Source: Golubevia sp. BC0850 (lineage: Eukaryota > Basidiomycota > Exobasidiomycetes > Golubeviales > Golubeviaceae). Taken from it: 64,000 bases of DNA. Below, one piece after another: positions 47,619 through 59,556 of this stretch. The DNA is taken from assembly GCA_012976225.1 (NCBI GenBank), contig JAAVVG010000010.1, positions 682,001 to 746,000 of the forward strand. Direction: 5' to 3'. The notes below the pieces were generated by a model. It was not told where the DNA came from. It worked only from the letters and a program-made list of their open reading frames with translations, and did not search any database. A program made the translations under genes and the position numbers. Numbering within the stretch: position 1 is the stretch's first letter; every line of letters begins with the position of its first letter.

Positions 47619-48108
47619 AACAATGCTAGAATTTAAAGACTCGTGTACTCCCCCAACCCTTTGTCAACTCTAAACACCAAGCTTCTTAAAGAAGCAGTCA
47701 ACACTTCCCCTTTCATCTTTCAGAACGTTTCAATCAGAAAATCGTCCTGTTCAGTAGATACATCAAATTCGCAAACATCAATAGACTATGCATCTGTTTG
47801 CTGCTCGGTTCTGGAAATCTTTCGGAGTTTCTGAATCTTCTGGAGTCAGTTCTTAACATCTCCCTAACATCTCCTCCTAACGTCTCCTTCCTTATTCATG
47901 TTGGACAGAACCTACTGTACAGTCTTGGCAATTCCAACCTTGAGGTTCCTTCTGACCGATCTGTTGAAGTGACAGTCGACTTCCAGAGTCATTCCTCGCC
48001 GATTTTCTTAGGTTCATAAAGCGACACACAAGAGCAGAACTCTCTCAAGTCTCCAATGTTCAATTTCTTTCCAGCTTTTCAAATTTGGTTTGAAACGGTC
48101 GTAAAAGT
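47619..48108. other. Intergenic between convergent genes
   Basis: 3' regions of BNA2 and PNP. Two plus-strand ORFs (47643-47834 and 47798-48019) have no recognisable domain and are probably chance. Confidence 0.5.
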
Positions 48109-49112
48109 CTACAAACCAGCTCCACAAACCACGATCTCTACGATCTTTCTAACATCTTCAGCTCTCCTTCTACCAACTTCCAACACCTCTTCATGATTAG
48201 CAGCTTCTTCCAAATCTTTCTTGGAAGTCTCTTGATCTTCACCATTTCCTTTCAAAGCTTTTCTGACGTTGAAATAATCTGTAGTCACAACTTTATTAGT
48301 GATCAAACTGATAGCTAAGACTTTCATTCCACAATGTCTTGCTGCGATGACTTCTGGTACGGTCGACACTGTTGAAAAGAAGGTCATTAGGGGGGGGGGG
48401 GTAAAATAATCAAATGTCAGTTCCAAAGATGCATAGACCCAGAATGGCATAGCTTCTTCATCTTCCACAAGATTAAAACGACAGAAGTCAGAGAATGACC
48501 ATACTCACTTCCAACACAATCGGCTCCAGCTCCCTTCAAAAATCTACACTCAGCTCTAGATTCATAAGTTGGACCCATAACATAAGCATAAGTTCCCTGT
48601 TGCATTTCAACCTGACTCAATCCCAAAGTATCAGCAGCTTTGAACGCTTCCAGCAGAAGAGTAGGATCATAAGCATTGGAAAGAGGTGGGAAACGTGGAC
48701 CTAGGGCTTCTAAATTATGACCTACTAAAGGATTCGTTGGGGTGAAGGATGGAATTGATAGATGATCATGCATAGCCACTATGGTCCCTACTTCAAAGGA
48801 ATCTGAAAGTCCACCGGCTGCATTCGTAATCACTACCGCTTGAGCTCCTAGACAGCGAAAGATTCTCACGGGGAAAACTACGTCGTGAGGATGATAACCT
48901 TCGTAGGTGTGGAACTGCGAGAGGGTGGAAGAGAGGGATGAGACTTCGTAGGAAGAGAGACGAAGAAAAAAGAGAGAGAGTGCGGAGAGAAGAAAGCATG
49001 CATTGAACTCACTCTACCTAAACAAGCAACTACTGGAACTTTCTTTCCGTCATTCTCTAAGAATCCAAAGGCTAGGAGAGACTTGTGACCTTGGACTGAA
49101 GATTGCATGAAA

Positions 49113-49114
<2 letters not shown>
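48109..49114 (-). CDS. Purine nucleoside phosphorylase, N-terminus missing
   Basis: Phosphorolysis of inosine/guanosine in purine salvage. Visible exons 49114-49013, 48914-48509 and 48368-48109 are in phase. Seen: GFMQSSVQGHKS, the join LGRFHTYEGYHPHDVVFPVR, VVITNAAGGL, VMGPTYESRAECRFL and, rebuilt across the last intron, ADCVGMSTVPEVIAARHCG plus ISLITNKV. These cover the PNP family from about residue 85 on. The N-terminal 70-80 residues, including the phosphate-binding GSGLG loop, are absent: upstream of GGT TTC the strand runs straight into poly(A) (poly(T) on the plus strand). No GSGLG exon was seen as far as 49335. A G12 run interrupts the last intron (about 48390). See the poly(T) entry. 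Confidence 0.88.
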
Positions 49115-49115
<1 letters not shown>

Positions 49116-49211
<96 letters not shown>

Positions 49212-49229
49212 TTTTTTTTTTCTTTTTTT
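49116..49229 (+). repeat. 114-nt poly(T) tract with four interruptions
   Basis: Almost pure T, interrupted by AA (49178-49179), G (49211) and C (49222). It sits exactly where the 5' parts of two divergent genes should be. Confidence 0.95.
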
Positions 49230-49291
49230 CCGCTCGACTTCCCTTTTAATCCTCTGTCAGTTTGTCACTCATCTTGAACATTTACTTTTAG

Positions 49292-49886
49292 AGCTAGTCG
49301 TAGACCATAACACAGGCAAGACTCAAGATCAAAGCTTGAATGCACCTTCTCAAGAGTCGCGAGCTCAACTGGAATTAAGGTTCAATCCTCTCTCGAACAT
49401 CAAAGATTTAGGTGTATGGGTTGAGAACCTTCTTCTGGGGAAGACTGATATTTCAGATAGAGCTGGATCTCAATCAAAGAGTCTGAAGAGCATTGTCAAA
49501 GGTTTGGGAGGAACGGGAACTATTTGGAGGGGAGATAGGTGAGTTGAAGAGCGAGAGATCCCAAGCCTTCGCTCTTCAAAGACCTTCTGCTGCCTTCAAC
49601 TGCATCATACAAGTATACTGACTTTGTAATCTCTCTTCTTATCTTTGTTTTCAATCACAGACCTCTGGCCATCTTGACCTTTTCAACAACTTCAAATCTA
49701 ACTCTTCAATTCCCGGGTTCTTTCACTCCGAATCCATCGGTTTCCCAAAAAGCGACCTCCGAAAAGAATGCTGGTGAAGACCTCGAAGCGGAAAGGAGCG
49801 TAGATGGGGGAGCTAGAATCATCAATGGATTGAGCTTGAGGCAATTGAAGGTGTTCTTGCTCGCTGCTTTGGAGGAGAGTTCATGA
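49292..49886 (+). CDS. Unidentified protein, 5' end missing
   Basis: Two exons, 49292-49538 and 49661-49886, are in phase (TTTTAG acceptor at 49291; GGTGAGT donor; TCACAG acceptor). They encode about 157 residues: LVVDHNTGKTQDQS, FNPLSNIKDLGVWVENLLLG, GGTGTIWRGDRPLAILTFST and a C-terminal helix GLSLRQLKVFLLAALEESS. No in-frame ATG precedes them before the poly(T) tract, so the start is missing. I do not recognise the family. It is divergent from PNP, and both genes lose their 5' portion at the same T tract. Confidence 0.55.
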
Positions 49887-51182
49887 GGGTGAGGAGGAAA
49901 GCAAGCTTTGTAAAATATTTTTCAGAGGAAATAATTGGCAGCCCAAGAGTGATCCAAGAAGCTCAAAGTTGGGCTTGACTTCTGACTTTCGTTTGTATGA
50001 AGAAATCAAGAAAAGGGGGCTGATATCAAGGCGTACGACTTCCAAGTAGCTCAGAGCGAGCTCAGACCTCTTTTATTCTTCCTTCCTGACCATCGGATCC
50101 TGTACTCAAACGTTCGTCTGGAACTCGGAGAAGAAACTTAACAGACATCTACGAAGGGTTAGTCGTTTTTCGTTGTTATTTTTTCTCTCTCTCTTCATCT
50201 CTTCATCTCTCATCGACCCATCAGCCGGTGACAAGTCCACATGAGAAGTTTGTCTCTCTACCTACTATACGTGTTGATCTTTGCTTTTGAAACCTGAGTG
50301 CTGAGGATTCCAAAGAAACCCGAAGACTGTTGAGAGAGAATAAAGGAAATGGCGAAATAAGGAGGATCGAAGGTGCGAAAGATTCCATGCTCTGCATTTA
50401 CTTTCAGAGCTTTCGTGCGCAAAAAGAAATGTTGTTTCAAGTTTCAAGCTCACAATTCTTATGCTTTGAAGGGTTTCGAGCTTGATTGAATTGAGTGAAG
50501 TATGTAAAGGACTTGCTTGAATGAGGATGACATGAATTCGGGTTTTTTGGATGAGAGTTTCGGGACTTGGGAGTTGTTGATGCGATTTATTGAGACAAGG
50601 TGGAAGGGCAAAAAGAAGAAAGCAAAGGAACAGAGGCAAGGCATAGAAGAGGAATAAAGAAGAAAAAGGGAAGGGGGGAGGTGATGTATTAACTCTGACA
50701 TTGCATTTTCTTGCTATATGGTGAGATGAGGGGTGATAAGGTGACGCGATGTATACTTGAGAATGGGAAAAGGGAAGGAGAGTTCTAGGTCTTCAAAGGG
50801 GAGTTTTGTTTTTCTTAGATTTCTTAAGGTCTGTCAAGCTGATTCGGAATCTTGAAGTACTGTCGTGATTGAAAAGATTGGAGCTTGAAGCAGTGGGCAA
50901 GGTCGTCGAGGGGTGGTTGATAAGTTGAAGAGCTAACGAAGGGTAACTGAGAACTTGGAAAAGAAGAGAGACTGACAGAATGAGGAGCTTATAGCCTTCA
51001 AAGATGCTGAAGGTTTAACTGATTTGAGACGAAATCGAAAGTTGTTTGAAGAGATCTCCAGCAGGTTTGAGATTTGAAAAACTTGCGACTTGGAAGTAGT
51101 TGATTTGAGAGAAAATAGAGTCTAGGTGAATAGTGAAGTCAGCTTAATCCAAGATGAAGCGATGGCGAGGCTTTAAAGTCAC
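49887..51182. other. Long intergenic region, 1.3 kb, between convergent genes
   Basis: No ORF with a recognisable domain. The longest (minus, 50639-50265) looks like chance. Pyrimidine/purine strand bias is strong near 50180-50210 (TC-rich) and 50600-50690 (GA-rich). No tRNA, repeat or mobile-element signature was seen. Confidence 0.5.
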
Positions 51183-54100
51183 CTATTTACCTCTCTTCCC
51201 AATTCCCTCCTGAACTTCATCTTCCTCTCTTTTTCTCTTTTGTCTATTACAAATCCCACAATCGCATTCCTCCAAAGGTTTACTAAGAACCTTGAAGTAT
51301 TCCACAAGATGGGTCAAAAAGACTTCACCCACATCTAAAGGACTGAAAGGGATTAAAGGAAGCGGTTCATGTGGTGGCAAACCGAACAACAATTCGTTCG
51401 CACCTTCTTGCTTCTTGAAGTTTGGATTCTTGAATGCTTTGTACCAATACTGACTGCATCTAAGGAAAGAGAGAAGAGTTACTGGATCCATGTTTGAAGC
51501 TTGATAATAACCAGTAGATTGACGCTTGAGACTTGCCACTAGACGTAGTAGAGGCCTGTGAAAAGGAAGGAGCAGGGGATCAAAAAGTGAGAATGAGAGG
51601 TTTTCGACGTGAGTGTCGAGGATTTTCACGACCTTTACCAATGAGCTCGAACTCACAAATTGAAATGGCTTTTCAAGGAGTCTTCCAAGAGAACTTTATC
51701 AATCGCCCTTCTCATATTCAAAGGTGGAAGATTTGGAGCTCTGATTGTGACTTTGAAATTTTCAGGATCTGATCTGGTAGCCGGAACCACACCTCCGTAA
51801 GTTCCAGATTGAATTTCTTGCGGTAGGTCTTCGAGGTCCAATTTTGGGACAGCTCCATAGATGCGATGGTTCAGTTCGAAAGAAGTCAACCAGATTCCTG
51901 GCGAATAGAGGACAACAAGTGAAACACGGAGATGAGAAGAAGCGAAGAAGTCAGTTGAAGAATAAGCAAACGAAGGAAATGCGAAAGTCTTCTACAACTC
52001 TACGCCGTTGAACTCCTCTAGTCACTCACCTTCCATCAATCTATCTTTGCACCAACCCTCCAAGCTCTCATTGAAACATCTCTCTTTCTCGCTCCTATAA
52101 TCTTCCACCTCGAGATCTGCCTGTTCTCTGTCGCTCAAAGCCCATTTCCAATTACCCCATTCATCCAAGCATTCGTCATTCTTGATCAGTTCTCTATCCA
52201 CTTCAGTTAAGTTGGTGAGTTCTAGAGCGAATAGATCAGCCTCTTCGAAAGAGTCTTGAGTGAATACATCTGGATCATTAGAGTGATCCGAATAAAGCTC
52301 ATCTTCATCCTCTTCGTATTCCTCAAAATCGTCTTCCGAATAATCGTAATAGTCCTCCGTATCTTCATGAGCCTTTGAGGAAAGAAGAGGCGATTTTTGA
52401 GCGTCACTTCGTTGAAGGGGTTTAGAATCTTCTTGAGAATTGTCGGAAGAAACAAGCGCCGTTGTTTTCGAACGTTTATCTTCAGTCTTCTCGAAGTAAG
52501 TAGACTTAACCACTGGAGTTGGATTGAGTTGCTTGACTTTAATCTGAGGTTTAGCTTTGTTGTCATTGGCTTTGTTCTTCCATCCTTCATCTCTTTTGAC
52601 CCATAGATCAGCATTCGGAACTCCAGTTCCAAAAATTGATTTCTTCTGAGCTGTCTTTCTAAGCTTCTTGATTCTTGTTCTTGCTTTTCTCATCGTAATG
52701 ATTTCTGCACGATCCTCTATTCTTTTGGAACGGTTCTTCACCGAGTCTGCCCAAAGAATTCTGTGAGATGTATGAAGTGCTAGCCAAATCTGGGTTAAAG
52801 GAAAATGTGAACAAGAATGTCAGACGAAGCTGACTGACTCGAGGCCGAAGAGCGGTTCAATGCACCTTAGATACTGACCTCGTTTCCCACTTGAACGGAA
52901 ATTTCGCTCGCCTTTCCGTAACCAGTATCGATGTAGTCATGAGCAGCACCGGCCTCGGAGATGATAAAACGCCTAGGTTCAGGAAGCGCCCATTGATTGA
53001 ACTTGTTTTTATATTGAAAGACCGCTCTGTTCTCGTCTATCGCACTGTTGAAGAAGGGAAGAGAATGAAGTCAAAAGATCTTTAGAGGAAAGAGAAACGA
53101 GCGATTAAGTCCAGTTTCTGCAACCACGAACCTTTCAACATAGCTGATGACTGCATCACTTCGACAACAGCTGCAGAGAAATTCAGCATTTGGGAATGTT
53201 TCTCGATCCAGATTCAAGGCGATCTTTGATTCTCCCCGGGATGATGAAGGCGTGATTAGACAGTTCGAACTGTGAGAGATTCAAGAGAAGAGAGGCAGCA
53301 GAAAGGGGGAAAGCAATCAGAAGGGGTTCCGGTCGCGAAAGAGTTGGAGATGAGTGAACCAAGGACCGATCCAAGTAGCTTGATACCAACCAAAATCTCC
53401 AATAATTCCACTTTCTCTCTTGAGGATAGCCTCTGACGTAATTGTGGTTGTGGCAAATCTAATTTCAGAGGACGAAGAATGAAGGTCAGTGACTCAAGAA
53501 GGGGTCAAAAAAAACTCGTCAAGCTCATCTTGCTTTTTTGACTCACTCCAATCTTTCCCATGCCACCAGCTTTAACCTCCTTGACAGCTTCGACCCAACC
53601 CCACTGATTACAGCCTTCAAAATTTTCTTTCCTGACAACGTCTCCGGCTAACAAACAAACCAAACAAATCTTTGACATTTGAAGAGAAGTGATGTGAAAT
53701 TGATAACCGAAATCTGATTCGAAATCATCCTCATCTTCTTGAGGGATTTGAGCTTCGGTTTCAGTAGTTTGGGTTAGACTTCTGGTTCCAGATCCAGATC
53801 CTGAACCAGAACCAGAACCCGAAACTTCAACTTTAGCCTCAACTAATCCACTTGGTAGACTTTGTCTTCTAAGTACACTCTGTGATCTAAGCAGATCCAA
53901 TTTCTTGACCTTGAGCTGGACTTTAATATGTTCAACTTGATTCAGAGGAGGGAAAAACTCTGTTGCGAATTTCCAGAAAGAGTGAGCTTCGACTGTTTAT
54001 TGAGACAGTTGGACCAAAAGAAGGTTGGAAGATGGTTCAAAATCAGTAACAAAGATTGAAGAAACTTTTTCCATCTGTCCAGAATCTCTACTCACCAGCT

Positions 54101-56070
54101 TCCTTCCAATTCCAACCCAATACTCTCAATTCGATCAATCTCTCCTTGACACTATAAGCTCTAACAGTCCAAAAATCCATTCCAAACCCATCCTCACCAT
54201 CTTTTGCTTTCAAGTTTTGGCAAAGATACTTATAAGTTTGAAATTCATGTCCTCCACCACCAATTTGATTTCTAGAGAAATTCTGACTATTAAACTTTTC
54301 GACCTTATTTTTAAGATTGTCACGTCTTTCTAATCTCAAATTTAAGACATCGTTTGTGGGTTTTGATTTGAGAGGTTCGAGTTGAATGTTAGAAGGCATG
54401 AAAGAATGAAAAGGAATTTTAGATGAAACTTCCATTTGATTTTCAGGTTGATTTCCAACTGGAATTGGCATTTGGGTAAAGCCATTAGATAGCATTCCAA
54501 AGACATTTAACATTCCATCAACTTGTGGGAAAGCTAAACTTCCAAAATTGATAGTTCCATCATCTCTGCCTCCTTCTCCCCCTTGACTTTCCAAAGTTCT
54601 ACCACCATAATCACCAGCCCATTCGAATGTTTTAGTTCTCATTTCCTCTCCTTCCAGATCCATGGTGATATTTTCAAGAATCATCAAAATGACTTTAACA
54701 GGGAATCGATTAATAGCTGAGATCCCAATTCCAGCTTCTTTAGAACTTGGAAGTTGAGAAGGAGAAAGATCTCTACCTTTAGCTTTTGCTTTTGCTTTGT
54801 CGGCAGCCTTCCCTTTCTCCGTATCAACCGGTTTCATAACGGGAGAAGAATGATCACTAGAAGGTGAGTAAGTAGATCCAGGAGCAGAAGTTTGAGAATC
54901 TAAACTTGGAGCTACCTTTTCAAGACCCCCTTGATTATAAGTGTTCCCAGACGATTTTGAAGTTGGGTTTTGGTTTGAGCCTTTGGGTTTGAATGTGACT
55001 TCATTGGCAGACCAAGTTTTGGAACTTTGGACTACTGGTGGATCTGAAGTCATGGCTTCTCCATCGATTGATTCGATGTCATCTTCGTCCATTGAAGCCT
55101 CTTCAATGATTCTCCCTTTTCTTTCTCTTTCTCTTTCTTCCTCTTCACGTCCCTCTTCATCATCATCCTCGATCATCATCTCTCTGATCCCTTCTTCTTC
55201 TTCTCCATCTTCTCTCTTTCTCTTACTCTGAACTCCTCTCCCTTGAACTTCCTCTCCTCTAGAAACTTCAGTTCCAAAACTAGTATTCCCAGAAATAGAA
55301 TTCGAATGACTTAAACCGATTCCACCTAAAGCAGTATTAGAATCCAAAGAGCCCAAATTCAAATTTCCCAAAGAATCGTAATTAGAAGTAGGAGATAAAC
55401 TTGAAATACTTGGGTTTTTAGAAGGAGGATTAGAATTCGAGTTCGAATTCGAATTTGAAGAAGTGGTAGTAGTAGTTAAAGGAGAAGAATTCTCTTTCTT
55501 GATCTCTCTAGGTTGTTGATGAGGTGGGAGCGAGGATGAAGGGTTGCCACCAGTTCCAATTTGGTTATGATGGCTAATGAGACCTTCTACCTCACCTTCT
55601 CTTTGATCATCTTGATCGATTCCATCCCCATCAGAACTGACCACAATGGATTTTCTCTGAGTTTCATCGAATTCTTCATCGTTTCCTTTCTGATCTCCTT
55701 CTATCTTTTTCCCTCTACCATGTCCATTTCCAATCTTTGATCCGTTTCCATTTCCGTTCCCACCCTGTGGTGGACCTAAAACCAAACTCTTAACTCTAGT
55801 TCTCTGATTTCCTGATTTCTTCTTTCTTTCTTCTGAGGAAGTGGTAGTGGTAGTGTATTCCATTGGTTGATTCCCATCCTCCATTTCAACTTCTTCGCCC
55901 TCAACTTGTTGACCTTGGATTTCATTCATCTCACCATTATTTGTATTTGTATCTGTAGGATCTGATAGTTGAAGGTCTTGTTCTTGTTCTTGTTCACCTA
56001 AGTCCAATTCATCATCTGCTTCTCTTCTCAAAAGGAAAGAAGAATTCCTGGTTGATGAGAGGTTGAACAT
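51183..56070 (-). CDS. Large protein of unknown function with a Cys-rich module
   Basis: Eight exons, all in phase: 56070-54096, 53992-53547, 53458-53391, 53269-53132, 53044-52879, 52789-52030, 51897-51657 and 51555-51183, giving 1388 aa. Residues 1-450 are low complexity (Glu/Gln/Gly/Ser/Thr). An F-box-like helix FPVKVILMILENI lies near 455. Conserved-looking folded segments follow: FWTVRAYSVKERLIELRVLG and EAHSFWKFATEFFPLNQVEH. A Cys-rich module spans about 767-862: CLVC, ENFEGCNQWGW, GICHNHNY, YWRFCSNCL and FLCSCC. The CSNC cysteine is rebuilt by splicing, which supports the exons. Then come a basic helix (RK-rich), an acidic stretch (DYYDYSEDDFEEYEED) and a compact C-terminal region with RRAIDKVLLED and a CDCGICNRQKRKRE tail. 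I know no family for it. Confidence 0.75.
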
Positions 56071-56609
56071 TCTACGTCTATCTCATCTGAGGAGGTTATA
56101 AAGATGAAGATCAAGTGGAAAGAAGGGAACTGTTGGGTAGAAGGAAGAAGGAGAGAGGAAGGATTGAGGGAGTCGAAGGGAAGGGATGGAAAAAGAGATT
56201 TCCTCAGAGGCTGAACTTGATTAGATGCTTGCAGTTGGAGTTGAGGATCACGTGGATTTTAACCTTATCACTTAAAAGGCAATTAGGAAAGTAGTAGGAA
56301 GGAAGAGACCAGAGACTCGACTTGTGAAGTTGATTGAGTGGAGCTCAGTAGTCGCGAAGCAGAGAAGAGAGAGAAGAGCGGGGCTTCAAAGTGTTCGCTT
56401 TGACTGTTGGATGTTAATGACTTGACCTTAAAGAGATCTAAATTGTCTTTACTGCCTTAACGTTTAAAGTAAGACTTGTCAGTAAGACGTTGAAGAGACG
56501 GTGAAAAGAACCGGGTTCAACACGCTCATCGCGATTCTCACTGTGAGCGTGTCTCTTGCTAAGCCACCTTCTCTTCTTCCTGACTCATTCGGAACACTCT
56601 GCAAACAAG
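56071..56609. promoter_or_regulatory. Divergent promoter region, unknown gene / frataxin
   Basis: 539 bp between two divergent starts. It is GA-rich close to 56100-56190 on the plus strand. No TATA box or specific element recognised. Confidence 0.4.
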
Positions 56610-57909
56610 ATGTCAAGTCAAAGATATTTCAGTTCAATCACTAGGAAGAATCTGAGTCTCAACAGTCAATGTCGGTCTGGTAGACCCAGTAGCTCTCTCT
56701 CTTCAATCTCAAAAGTTATTCCTCCTTGCACTTCAATTTTAACTCGATTCCCATCTTCTAATCCTTCAAACACCCATCGAAACCGATTCTCAACTTCAGC
56801 CATCATTCGATCCGACTATCAACCAACAGCAGAGTTTCAAGTCAGGTCAGTTCAAATCTTTCTTCTCAATCTCTTCAATCTCTTTCATCTTTCACTTGCC
56901 ACCCCTTTGCCACTTTGCTTGCTTAACTACTCCCTTTTCTATTCAATTCCCCTACTCCTTACCTTTACTCTTCTCTTGCTCATACCCTTTGGCTAATCTT
57001 CCTTCCTTCTTTTACTCTCACAGTCCCCTTTCACCTCAACAATACACAAAGATCGCAGATTCAACTCTGGAACATGTGTTGGAGACTTTTGAGAGTCTTT
57101 TGGAGACCAGCGGGGAAGGAGGAGAAAGTAGAGAAGAATGGGATTTGGAAAGTGCTGTGAGTAGAGCATGGAGAGGATCGGGATGAGTGGAGATCGAGAG
57201 AGGAGGGCAAGTAGGACATGATATGATCCCCGAAAGATGAGGATACGAAGACTTTTGATGAATGAGATTCGGTACAGGGCAGAAAAGAGATCGGGGAAGG
57301 GAAAGTTCAAGAGGCTCTAGATTGTATTTTGGGGGAAGGTACTTTTTAGAGTAGGCTGGGGTTTTGGGATTCTGAAACCGATTGGAACCTCGAGAAATCA
57401 CAGCAAGAAGCTAGGCCATCATTTGAAGATAGCCAAGATGGAGTCAAACCGAGAGCCCTGATTTCTCTTCTGGAGATAGGCTATCACTTCGGAATCCCTT
57501 TTTTATCTCTTCTATTTTCTTTGGTCTTCTCTAGTCTCTTCTTTGATGGCCAGCCTTTTCAAATTTTTTGCTGATCTCTTTCCTTCACGTCACTCTCTCC
57601 CTCCTCATCCCTCTCGTCACCTTCTCACCCACCCCCCTACTCTTCCAACCTCCAACTCCCATCGAAAAGTCAGGGGTCATGAATTTCCGACTTGGATCTC
57701 ACGGAACCTATGTGATCAATAAACAACCTCCCAACAGCCAGATTTGGTTATCTAGTCCTAGTAGGTGAGTCCTTCTTTCCCATTGATTGCCGCCTTTTCT
57801 TTCTCTCCTGCCATCTGCTTCCCCTTTTCCTGCTCTACTCTTTCAGCCTTTCATTCAAGAGAGAGGAGAGAGAAGTTGGATTCCAGGGTTTGAAGCTCAT
57901 CCCTCTCCT

Positions 57910-57960
<51 letters not shown>

Positions 57961-58160
57961 CTCTCTCTCTCTCCTCTTTGTTAACCCTTCTCCCAAATTT
58001 CAGCGGACCTTCCCGATTTGACTACTCGATACCGCATAAAACCTGGTTCTCAAGAAAAGAGGGTAGGGAGACGATCACCCTTAGGAGTGTTTTGGAGAAA
58101 GAATTGGGAGAGATTTTCGAGGGTGAGGAGGTTAGGTTTGGTGGGGAGGATGAATTTTAA
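56610..58160 (+). CDS. YFH1: Frataxin (mitochondrial iron-sulfur assembly)
   Basis: Mitochondrial matrix protein that stimulates Fe-S cluster assembly on Isu1/Nfs1. Four exons, 56610-56845, 57024-57156, 57670-57764 and 58004-58160, give 206 aa. The Ser/Arg-rich N-terminus (about 70 residues, [13 protein letters not shown]) is a mitochondrial presequence. Core: [20 protein letters not shown] with an acidic helix ([12 protein letters not shown]), [22 protein letters not shown] rebuilt across an intron, RFDY, TW, and the last helix [13 protein letters not shown]. The third exon uses an AAAAG acceptor, because the CAG 4 nt downstream is out of phase. Intron 2 is 513 nt; intron 3 holds a long CT microsatellite. 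Confidence 0.93.
57913..57973 (+). repeat. (CT)n microsatellite in a frataxin intron
   Basis: About 60 nt of CT dinucleotides with a few CC interruptions, upstream of the last frataxin exon, merging with its polypyrimidine tract. Confidence 0.9.
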
Positions 58161-58483
58161 ATTGGTGAAGGTTTCTGACATCTACGGAAAAAATAAGAAG
58201 GCATGTATCGATAGAGCTGTTCGAATGAGAGTAGGGTCGTGAAAGCGTAACTGAACTGAATTAAACTTTGCTGTTTGATGGAAGGAAACAAAGTCGAGCC
58301 ACGAGACGCAAAAAACCGATTTTTCAATCTAGACTTTAATTCTCAATCCAAAGATCTCCTTCCGGATTTGATTCTCAGTAGGTGCGAGTCTTGGAAGTGA
58401 GTCGACAAGTTCTCTGCGCATCAGAGAAATCAAGCATCAATTTCCCGTTTCACTTGATTCTTCTCCACAACCTCATTTCTATT
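58161..58483. other. Intergenic
   Basis: Between the frataxin stop and the next ATG on the same strand. Nothing recognised. Confidence 0.45.
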
Positions 58484-59556
58484 ATGATTGCATCTCTTGA
58501 GGCTTTCAAGGTACTCTTCTACAAGGACTTAGTTGACGTGAGAGGTCTTCCAATCGTGGACCTCGACCGTTACATAATTGTAGAAGAAAAAGAGCAGCAC
58601 AGATTCGATAGTTTCAGACATGTCACCTTCCCAAAACTCAGATTTTCCAACTGTTCAATGATTTATCAACCCGAAGTCTCTTTAGAAGGTCTCGACGCTC
58701 ATTTGAAACAAAATTGTGGCATCGAAGTAGCAGGTCCCGAACTTCAACACCCAGGACTTCTAGCTGAGCGCAAGTATTTCGTTCTGATCTTTGAAGAGGT
58801 TACAAACAGTCATAAGTGTAGAGTAAACCACAGCCAAAGCGAACACTATCAACCGTTTCCCTTCCGCCAATCTAACAGCTATCGTCTGAAGCTGGTAGTT
58901 GAAGACGGTCTCGCAAATCAGAGCAACAAGATGCATCGCTTTTACATACCTGCTGAAGTTTCAAGAGACTCGGATCTACAGGAGCTCAAGAGAGAGGTAA
59001 ACAACCACTTGGTATGCAGCTCTATTCCAAAAGAATCCAGAGGCTGCGGATTTGTCTACAACAACTATTGAAGCATTCCTCTCTTCGTTGCTACGTCGCC
59101 TCAAGATTGTGCTGACCTAGGAGCTGAATCTCAATGGAGAAACATCGAACACTTAAGCCTAGAAGAGTTTGCAGATGTGGTTTGGACATGTCTCGTTCAA
59201 AAGAGACCTCTGAGAACGATCCGTGTTCCCGAATCCGAGGTTAAGTGGATGGAGAAAAGGGCTATAGAGAAGAAAGAAGCGGAAACAAAGCAGGAAAATA
59301 TGCATAAAGAAGTGAGTACAAATTTCGAGGAATAATCAGCTGAAGGGTCGGATCCCGAGTGCTCTTTCGCTCACCCCTTGTCTTTCGGTTTGGCATCTCC
59401 ATTCAGATGTCTGGTCTCCTACATCAACTCATCTCGCTTAATGGAGGAAATGTTCAAGATCCCAAGTTCGACGAAGAAGCTCACCAAGACGACACTCAGA
59501 GTTGGGTAGCTCTCACTGAAACTACGATTGAGATTGACGGAATGGCCCAAGAGTAG
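58484..59556 (+). CDS. Unknown protein with one in-frame TGA
   Basis: ATG 58484 opens a frame that stops at TGA 59069-59071 (195 aa), then stays open in the same frame to 59311 (80 more codons). It continues across a clean GTGAGT...TTCAG intron into 59407-59556, ending TAG; the total is 326 codons. Sequence on both sides looks equally protein-like (before: RLKLVVEDGLANQ, FYIPAEVSRDSDLQ; after: CADLGAESQWRNIEHLSLEEF, VVWTCLVQKRPLRTIRVPE). I could not find an intron that removes the stop in phase. It is therefore either a recent nonsense mutation, a sequence error or stop readthrough. No family recognised; no signal peptide or membrane segment seen. Confidence 0.5.

Noticed and set aside
47643-48019. 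Small plus-strand ORFs after BNA2
   Set aside because: No start context, domain or splice support; they lie between convergent 3' ends.
49116-49229. Poly(A) tail of a LINE insertion
   Set aside because: No reverse-transcriptase sequence, target-site duplication or element body on either side; both flanks are coding.
50265-50639. 124-codon minus-strand ORF in the 1.3-kb intergenic region
   Set aside because: Leu/Ser/His-rich composition with no domain and no plausible promoter or intron; likely chance.
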